Shown: piece after piece, positions 3,847 to 9,597 of the stretch
Numbering within the stretch: position 1 is the stretch's first letter
How the letters are laid out: each line of letters opens with the position of its first letter
Source of the DNA: SZUA-22 sp039714835
GTDB taxonomy: Bacteria; Bacteroidota; Ignavibacteria; Ignavibacteriales; Melioribacteraceae
Length of the DNA: 9,597 bases
NCBI GenBank assembly: GCA_039714835.1
Contig: JBDLIN010000147.1
Coordinates: 1 to 9,597 of the forward strand
Reading direction: 5' to 3'
Made by a program: the position numbers and the translations under genes
The notes under the pieces: generated by a model
Seen by the model: only the letters and a program-made list of their open reading frames with translations
Told to the model about the DNA's origin: nothing
The model's database searches: none

Positions 3847-6714
3847 TTATAAAACCTTTTGAATAACAGTTTCTAATTTATCACGAAGAACAGGTTTAGA
3901 GATGAAATCATTAAAACCAGCTTTAATGAATCTTTCTCTATCACCAGGTAAAATATAGGCTGTTACTGCAATAATTGGGGTATCGGCATAATTCGGCATT
4001 CTTTTTATTGCTCTCATAGCATCAAGACCGTTGTATTCACCCTGTAGATTAATATCCATCACTATTAAGTCAAAATGCTTTGATTTTAAAAGTGGAATTG
4101 CTTTTTCAAAACTTGTTGCAAATTCAATTTCTTTAAGATCTCTCATCTGTACTTTAAATAATATTTGAGAATCGATTTGATCCTCAACATAAAGACAATC
4201 TATATCACTGAATAATTTCTGACTTTCTTCAGTGGGTAAAACTTCTTCAACAATCTCCTGTTTAACTTCACTTTGAGTTGCCAAAATATTTTCAATAACT
4301 GGTTCTTCTTTAATAATTTCACTCCGTTTACTTTCATCACTAATCTTTTCTGATTCCTTAACAGATTCAACTTCATTTTTCTGTTGTTCATCCACTTTCA
4401 TGGTAGTATCTTTTTGAGTAGAGATTATGACACCTTCTCTATCAACGTATCGGATTGGAAAAATATAACCATATTCAACTGGCTGATTGAGCTTTGTGAT
4501 CGTTTCTTTTTTCTCTGTTAATAGATCAGATAACTGGCGGGCATGACGAATCATAAATCTTGATATCCCATATTTCTGTCGAACTTCTTCTTCTTCACCA
4601 TTAAAAATATCATTCATAGCAGTTAATAGGTGGGAAGAAATACTTGAGCGTTCATCTTTAACGGAAACAACGCAGTGTCCAGCATCATTTTGATATGCAG
4701 ACAGATAAATTTTTGTATTCTTTGTAACTTTCATAGCAAATTCAATAAGAAACGAAATTATTGTTATCATTTTCTGTCTATCAGTCATAAACTTTAATGA
4801 CGAAGATATTTTACCATAAGCGAACTTAACGTTTTCAGAATTTGAGACTTTGCTTACATTGTTTTCTATTGTATCAATTACATCAACAAATTTTACCATA
4901 GTTGGAGTAATTTCGACTTGATGTTGAATTAATTGTGCATACTGAATTGCATTATCCATCAATTCTACAACCGTTTTTTGATTATCACTAATAATATCAA
5001 CGGATTCTTTTTGCTCATCGTTAGGTTCGGTAATACTTTCAGCTAACTCTTGAGCAAATCCTATTATTACATTAATTGGAGTTAGCAATTCGTGAAACAG
5101 ATTACTAAGAAAATCTCCGTTAATTTTATTCCCACTCTCTTTTACTATTTTTATTGGTCTCTGCTGAGTCATCTGTTCAACAATATTTTCTACTTTTGTA
5201 ATAATTACTAGTCCAAATGATTCAACTTCATCTTCTCTATTAAAGAATGGAGTTGAATGTATTGTTACTGGCAAGGACTCATCGTTTGCCTGTTTTAATT
5301 CAGTATTAATTTTAATAGGCTGTATGTTATTAGCATGAAAAATACTTGTATTTATCTTTCCCCTATCTTTATCATTTACTAAACTTAGGAATGACTTTTC
5401 CTTCAACAAATTCTTGTCAATATTAAGTTCTTCGCTAACTCTACTATTTGATTCCGTAATAAAACCTTCTTTATCTGTAATTATTAAAAGATCATTTGTG
5501 TTCTCATAAACCATCTTATATTTTTGAAGCTGTTTTTGTGACTGTTGTTCTTTTGAAAGATCTTTAATTGTGTTAAAGTGAGAACGGATACCATCAAAAT
5601 CAATAAGCATTTTACTAATTTCAACTAATACAGTTGAACCATCTTTACTCGTATGACGCCACGGACCAGTAAATCCATGTTCGACTGTATCTCTTGATGA
5701 AGATTCAACTAATGTTTGAATATCTTCTGGAGCATATAGATCAGTTAAATCCATTTCTAAAAATTCATTTTCTGTATATCCGTATAATTTAAGGGCAGCT
5801 TCATTCACTTTAAGAAACTTTAGATTTTCAATACTATATACATACATTGGATCACTGCTGTACTGCATGATTATATCATACATACTACCACTCGTTGTTT
5901 GTTTTTTCTCTATTGATTTATTGAATGAAATAAATCGACCTGAAATTTTATTATCTTTTTGAATTATAGATTTTTCAACTTCATATTCTGAGTTTGCAAT
6001 TTTAACAAAGTTGTTTTTGTTATCATCTATTATTGATAAGTCAGTATTTAAAATCTCATTTATATTTCCACCAACAATTTCATTTTTAACCAAACCGAAT
6101 TCAAATAAAAATTTATTACTTACTCCAATGATGTTGTAATCTTGATCAATTTCAACTAGCATGTATGGCAGTGAATCATAATTACTTGATGTTATAGAAT
6201 TATCTTTTTGTTGTGCTATTTCTGTATCTTCTATACTAAGGTTATATCCAATTATAGCAACGACATTTTTTTCTAAATCACATATTGGGAATTCTATATT
6301 TTGAACAGTTTCTTTAGAAAATGTTTTAGAATAGCTTTCATATACAACAGCATTAGAAGAACTTACAATATATTCATCAATACTCAATGCTAATTTTGCT
6401 TCGTTTTCAACAAGCACATCTTGTAAATGTTGCCCTTCAATTTTATTTAAACTAACTCCAACTGATTCTGCAAAAAATTTATTAACTATAATGAACTTTT
6501 TATTTGGATCTTTTATCCAAAACGCAAAATCCAACTGATCAATTACTCTTCTGATTTTTTGACGCCCAATAAATGTAAATGGGAAAGATTGTTTTATAAT
6601 TTCTACAATTTCTAAAATCTTCTTATCGGTAATAAATTCGTCAATTTTATCAAGATTAATTTTCAAATTGATTAATGAACCCTCTACATTGGATATTTTG
6701 CTCAAGTTTTTCAT
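3847..6714 (-). CDS. Multi-PAS histidine-kinase-like protein with degraded ATPase region and C-terminal receiver
   Basis: This 955-residue protein has no signal peptide or membrane segment, so it should be cytosolic. After a short helical N-terminus come PAS-like domains at about 55-160, 180-270, 280-390 (the clearest, with FLKVNEAALKLYGYTENEFL and WRHTSKDGSTVLVEISKML) and 400-508. A dimerisation/phosphotransfer segment follows, with His541 in LFHELLTPINVIIGFAQEL. The next region (about 605-757) aligns with a HATPase domain, but the N-box Asn is replaced (LIEFAMKVT, 656-664), the G1 DxGxG becomes DERSSIS (687-693) and the glycine-rich G2 loop is lost (KYGISRFMIR, 714-723). A charged linker (770-832) leads to a receiver (836-955) with Glu844/Asp845, phospho-acceptor Asp887, Thr918 and Lys940 all present. 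It probably does not bind ATP in the usual way and may be a scaffold or phosphoacceptor. It begins 15 nt after the lipoprotein gene, with no Shine-Dalgarno sequence visible. Confidence 0.88.
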   Translation of the reverse strand: MKNLSKISNVEGSLINLKINLDKIDEFITDKKILEIVEIIKQSFPFTFIGRQKIRRVIDQLDFAFWIKDPNKKFIIVNKFFAESVGVSLNKIEGQHLQDVLVENEAKLALSIDEYIVSSSNAVVYESYSKTFSKETVQNIEFPICDLEKNVVAIIGYNLSIEDTEIAQQKDNSITSSNYDSLPYMLVEIDQDYNIIGVSNKFLFEFGLVKNEIVGGNINEILNTDLSIIDDNKNNFVKIANSEYEVEKSIIQKDNKISGRFISFNKSIEKKQTTSGSMYDIIMQYSSDPMYVYSIENLKFLKVNEAALKLYGYTENEFLEMDLTDLYAPEDIQTLVESSSRDTVEHGFTGPWRHTSKDGSTVLVEISKMLIDFDGIRSHFNTIKDLSKEQQSQKQLQKYKMVYENTNDLLIITDKEGFITESNSRVSEELNIDKNLLKEKSFLSLVNDKDRGKINTSIFHANNIQPIKINTELKQANDESLPVTIHSTPFFNREDEVESFGLVIITKVENIVEQMTQQRPIKIVKESGNKINGDFLSNLFHELLTPINVIIGFAQELAESITEPNDEQKESVDIISDNQKTVVELMDNAIQYAQLIQHQVEITPTMVKFVDVIDTIENNVSKVSNSENVKFAYGKISSSLKFMTDRQKMITIISFLIEFAMKVTKNTKIYLSAYQNDAGHCVVSVKDERSSISSHLLTAMNDIFNGEEEEVRQKYGISRFMIRHARQLSDLLTEKKETITKLNQPVEYGYIFPIRYVDREGVIISTQKDTTMKVDEQQKNEVESVKESEKISDESKRSEIIKEEPVIENILATQSEVKQEIVEEVLPTEESQKLFSDIDCLYVEDQIDSQILFKVQMRDLKEIEFATSFEKAIPLLKSKHFDLIVMDINLQGEYNGLDAMRAIKRMPNYADTPIIAVTAYILPGDRERFIKAGFNDFISKPVLRDKLETVIQKVL

Positions 6715-6729
6715 AGTTAATAGTAATTT

Positions 6730-7449
6730 TTATAATGTTATAGTAAATATATTTGAATAATTTGATTGCTCAACTGCTGAATATGCTCTCACTTTATACG
6801 ATACTGTTTCCCCATACTGAAGTTCATCCGATGTATCAGTCCATGTGATATTATTTGGCCCTACTCTAACTTCCTCACTAAAATCAAACTCATTAATCAT
6901 TTTTCGTACAATGATAAATCCCAATTCATTTGTTGCATTATCTTTCCAACTTAATTGAACATTTGTAGTACTTGGAATCAATGATCCATTAAGATCAGAG
7001 GGTGCACCTAAAACTAAATTCTCAACACTATTTACTTCATTTGAAAATTTTGAAAAATGAGTACTCTTAAATGCTCGGACTTTATATGAATATGCTGAGT
7101 TTTTATCACTAATTGTATCATTGTAGGCCGTAGCATTTTCTTGAAGAGTAATCAGTTTTGTATAATTACCATTTGCTTCCTCTTTTCTCCAAATTTCAAA
7201 ACCATCTTCATTATATGAATTATCCTTCCACCACAAACCGAAGATTATACCTTCTGTAAATTCACTAATATGCAACTCTGTTGGAGGTTCAATTTGATCT
7301 GTCGTAGTATCAACTCCAGATTTTTCATTGATAATTATGCCAGGATAAGGATCATTCAAAGAATCTACACAACCGATATTATATAATAGCAAAGACAAAA
7401 GTGATGTGACTTTTATAATTATTACCAAGATATTATGAATTTGTTTCAT
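6730..7449 (-). CDS. Probable lipoprotein with two fibronectin type III domains
   Basis: This 239-residue protein is predicted to be exported. A positively charged start and the hydrophobic run ILVIIIKVTSLLSLLLY (7-23) lead to Cys27 in YNIGC, a plausible but imperfect lipobox because Asn stands at -3. After a linker (28-51) come two fibronectin type III-like domains, at about 52-141 and 147-239. They share the pattern L-x-W-K-D-N...E-x-GF-x-I-x-R (WWKDNSYNEDGFEIWRK and SWKDNATNELGFIIVRK) and end in Y-S/V-YKVRA. Such domains serve binding or spacing, and no enzyme motif is visible. It starts 4 nt after the stop of the preceding gene and ends 15 nt before the kinase-like gene, so all three are probably one transcript. 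Lipid attachment is inferred; a plain signal peptide or N-terminal anchor is the alternative. Confidence 0.85.
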   Translation of the reverse strand: MKQIHNILVIIIKVTSLLSLLLYNIGCVDSLNDPYPGIIINEKSGVDTTTDQIEPPTELHISEFTEGIIFGLWWKDNSYNEDGFEIWRKEEANGNYTKLITLQENATAYNDTISDKNSAYSYKVRAFKSTHFSKFSNEVNSVENLVLGAPSDLNGSLIPSTTNVQLSWKDNATNELGFIIVRKMINEFDFSEEVRVGPNNITWTDTSDELQYGETVSYKVRAYSAVEQSNYSNIFTITL

Positions 7450-7453
7450 TTTA

Positions 7454-9367
7454 TTAGTTCCAGTTGTTTACATGACTTAATAGTTCAACATTTTCAAAGT
7501 CAATTAAGAATGTCCTAGTTTCGTCCGCTTCTAACTTGTCAACAAATAAGTACAAAACATTATTTGCAATATCAAATTCGTATTTTGGCAGTGGTGTATG
7601 TATCATTTCAGCACTAATTTCAATATTATTTATGTTTTTATTCAAGAATATTTGAACGATAAATTCTTCTATAGTCTCTCTTTCATGATTAGAAACTTCC
7701 ACAGATATTCTTCTATCGCTACGTGTATCATATCTTAATTCAATACCACTATGTTTTTGCCACCAATCAATAATATTATCTACACTAGTAAACCAAATGT
7801 TTTTACTTCTGATATAACTTATCAGATCATTTACAACACTTATATAATTCGGATGAAATTGATACTCATTATGAAATTTCATGACGTACAAACCACCTTC
7901 GTGCAAGATCCTATTAACATCTTCTTCATAAGTATACTTTTGGAATTCTAAATCAGTAAGCCCAAATTCCTCAATCACTTGTTTATCATTACGAGCAGTT
8001 TGAGCAATAATAAAGGATGCTTCATCATCTATAACTACTTTTTTAGGTACTGACCGATCAGTTAATGAATCTGTTAAAATATAAGAAAAATTCTCTTGTA
8101 AAATCCTGATTACGTGTTGTTCATCTTTTATATGTTTACAATTAACACCATAAATATCTTTTCCAATAATCTCTATTAATATATCTTTTATAGATCGATG
8201 TGTTTCAGCAAAAGAAGTAGTACTAGTGTCAATAATAGGGATAATATTTGCAAACCTAGATAATGATTTAGTTCTGACTGAATCACGAATTGCTAATTCT
8301 GCATCAACTAATATTGTTGTTGGATATTTATATTGATTTAGTAAACCTTGTAGAGAATTAACATTATTATAATTTTTTTCAAATGTTGGTGTAAATACTG
8401 CTGCTGCGTTGTAAGGTGCTGGCCAATCCTTTATTAATGCAGTCGGTTTATAATAAAGCCAGTTTATACAATTTTGAAATAATCTACCAAAGTAGATATG
8501 ATCTCTTTGATTTCCTACTACTGAATTAATCTCAAAACCAAACCATATAAATCTACCATTTCCATAATTACCAATAGTAATCCCGGTACTTTTTTTAATT
8601 TTTTCTGTTACTAATCCTTTTTCTTTTCTGTGATCGAACCAATAACTAACTTGTTCTGTTCTTGGTTCAATGATTTCAGTGTATATTGGTCTATCCCATG
8701 TAGCAATATTCAATGTATAGCCAGTTGGAATTCCAGCAGTAATTGGTAAATTGCCTCTTAATGTGTGAATCTTTGAAGATTCGACTTGTGGAGATATTTC
8801 ATGAGTAAATTTCATCCCAAGTAATTCTGTAAAAAATTGCCATCCTTTCCATTTCCCTTCATCAGAATAGGTACCAACTCCACCGGTAGCAAATAAACTT
8901 CCACCATCATCAATATACCTTTTAATCTGTGATATTTCTTTATCACTCAGTGATTTTGCTCCAGCCAAAACAAGTAATTTGTAATCGAAATGTTTTCCTG
9001 TTTCTATATCAACATCAGTTAAAATATCATACGGAACATTGAATTTCTTTAGAAAATTCATCCATGTATTAAGATTATCTTGCACCCATGTGTTACCATC
9101 ATCACTCATATTTTCAGTATATATTGAATAAAGCAGTGCTGCTTTTTCTACTTCCGGTTGAACAAAAATATTTTCCTTAGTTGGTACAATTTCGGATAAA
9201 TTATAATTACCATAAACACTCTTTACTATCATTAGAAATACGAAAAAAGCAGAAATAAGAATAACCATACCACTTAGAAATATTATTAGTGAATTCGCTT
9301 TGAATCCCCTTATTCCAGTGAAATCGTCATTATTACTATTTACGCTATGTGTTTCAGCTAACGCCAT
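7454..9367 (-). CDS. Membrane-anchored protein with glutamine-amidotransferase-like and degenerate polysaccharide-deacetylase-like domains
   Basis: This 637-residue protein has a short cytoplasmic N-terminus, one membrane helix (about 26-49) and a large domain pair outside. Residues 75-308 look like a class I glutamine amidotransferase-type fold (ALLYSIYTEN, LLVLAGAKSLSDKEISQIKRYIDDGGSLFATGG, GRFIWFGFEIN). The nucleophile-elbow region has no Cys. Residues 316-540 resemble a polysaccharide deacetylase NodB fold (YNAAAVFTPTFEKNYNN, YPTTILVDAEL, IRSKNIWFTSVDNIIDWWQ). The usual Asp-Asp of the first motif is replaced by Thr/Phe, and only one His of the H-x3-H motif (His390 in SFAETHRS) appears to remain. 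A beta-rich tail (545-634) closes the protein. It probably binds rather than cleaves glycans. The ATG overlaps the stop of the upstream gene by 10 bp, indicating translational coupling, and the FN3 lipoprotein begins 4 nt after its stop. The domain calls rest on pattern memory and are moderate. Confidence 0.72.
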   Translation of the reverse strand: MALAETHSVNSNNDDFTGIRGFKANSLIIFLSGMVILISAFFVFLMIVKSVYGNYNLSEIVPTKENIFVQPEVEKAALLYSIYTENMSDDGNTWVQDNLNTWMNFLKKFNVPYDILTDVDIETGKHFDYKLLVLAGAKSLSDKEISQIKRYIDDGGSLFATGGVGTYSDEGKWKGWQFFTELLGMKFTHEISPQVESSKIHTLRGNLPITAGIPTGYTLNIATWDRPIYTEIIEPRTEQVSYWFDHRKEKGLVTEKIKKSTGITIGNYGNGRFIWFGFEINSVVGNQRDHIYFGRLFQNCINWLYYKPTALIKDWPAPYNAAAVFTPTFEKNYNNVNSLQGLLNQYKYPTTILVDAELAIRDSVRTKSLSRFANIIPIIDTSTTSFAETHRSIKDILIEIIGKDIYGVNCKHIKDEQHVIRILQENFSYILTDSLTDRSVPKKVVIDDEASFIIAQTARNDKQVIEEFGLTDLEFQKYTYEEDVNRILHEGGLYVMKFHNEYQFHPNYISVVNDLISYIRSKNIWFTSVDNIIDWWQKHSGIELRYDTRSDRRISVEVSNHERETIEEFIVQIFLNKNINNIEISAEMIHTPLPKYEFDIANNVLYLFVDKLEADETRTFLIDFENVELLSHVNNWN

Positions 9368-9597
9368 TTAAGAATACTGTCTTTATTTTCATCTTTTTGA
9401 GGTTCTACATATCCATCTTGTGTATATCTCAAATATTTATTTTGTCCCGTTATCTTTTCAGATTTTTTACTATAACCTCTAGCACCCGTTTTTGAATAAA
9501 TTGGCCCCACAAATGTTGGACGCATTCTTGTTTCCTTTGTATGAATATTTGTATATAACGGTTTTCTTCTTCTTTCTTGAGTTAAATCTAGATCACC
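9358..9597 (-). CDS. C-terminal end of an unrecognised protein, 5' part outside window
   Basis: An open frame enters at the right edge and runs 79 codons to a TAG at 9360-9358, which overlaps the ATG of the next gene (ATGGCGTTAG). The visible tail is polar and rich in Lys, Arg, Tyr and Thr: it begins GDLDLTQERRRKPLYTN, continues through RPTFVGPIYSKTGARGYSKK and ends KDENKDSILKWR. It has no membrane segment and looks like a disordered C-terminus. I do not recognise the family. The coding call rests on the uninterrupted frame, the absence of any other reading of this stretch, and the overlap typical of coupled operon genes. Confidence 0.7.
   Translation of the reverse strand, partial: GDLDLTQERRRKPLYTNIHTKETRMRPTFVGPIYSKTGARGYSKKSEKITGQNKYLRYTQDGYVEPQKDENKDSILKWR

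Noticed and set aside
4200..4391. Minus-strand frame of 63 codons inside the kinase-like gene
   Set aside because: It is another frame of the Lys/Glu-rich linker before the receiver; the low-complexity coding sequence explains it.
7751..7951. Plus-strand frame of 66 codons
   Set aside because: It is antisense to the deacetylase-like fusion gene and has no recognisable content.

Overview
The window is AT-rich, and every gene I can support lies on the minus strand, so the map reads from right to left. Nothing in it names the species. The low GC, weak ribosome binding sites before several genes, a lipoprotein with tandem fibronectin type III domains, a cytosolic multi-PAS kinase-like protein, and A/T-rich palindromic intergenic repeats built on CACAAAG units all fit an Ignavibacteria/Chlorobi/Bacteroidota-type bacterium. 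That assignment is an inference.

Right block (about 9597 to 3847): four tightly packed genes look like one transcription unit. They are the 3' end of an unrecognised gene (79 codons visible); a 637-residue membrane-anchored protein with a glutamine-amidotransferase-like domain followed by a polysaccharide-deacetylase-like domain; a 239-residue probable lipoprotein with two fibronectin type III domains; and a 955-residue soluble protein with several PAS domains, a histidine phosphotransfer segment, a badly degraded ATPase region and an intact C-terminal receiver. The junctions are a 10-bp overlap, a 4-bp gap and a 15-bp gap. A 14-bp perfect hairpin follows the last gene. The unit pairs two extracytoplasmic proteins whose enzyme domains appear to lack catalytic residues with a probable pseudokinase. 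It is the best candidate here for an undescribed system.

Middle (about 3846 to 2349): lexA has a clear Ala-Gly cleavage site and Ser/Lys dyad. About 110 bp upstream of it is a perfect 28-bp palindrome that is very probably its own operator, overlapping a likely promoter. Downstream is ogt, a DNA alkylation repair methyltransferase. A large imperfect palindromic repeat sits on each side of ogt, and each repeat ends about 15 nt before the start codon of the following gene.

Left block (about 2241 to 1): a GNAT-type acetyltransferase with a Cys-rich N-terminal motif, a YjbQ/UPF0047 protein, and sthA (soluble pyridine nucleotide transhydrogenase, TTG start, 3' end outside the window) follow each other with short gaps and may be co-transcribed. 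No intergenic stretch exceeds 300 bases; the longest is 246 bases, before lexA. I saw no tRNA, rRNA, CRISPR array or insertion sequence.
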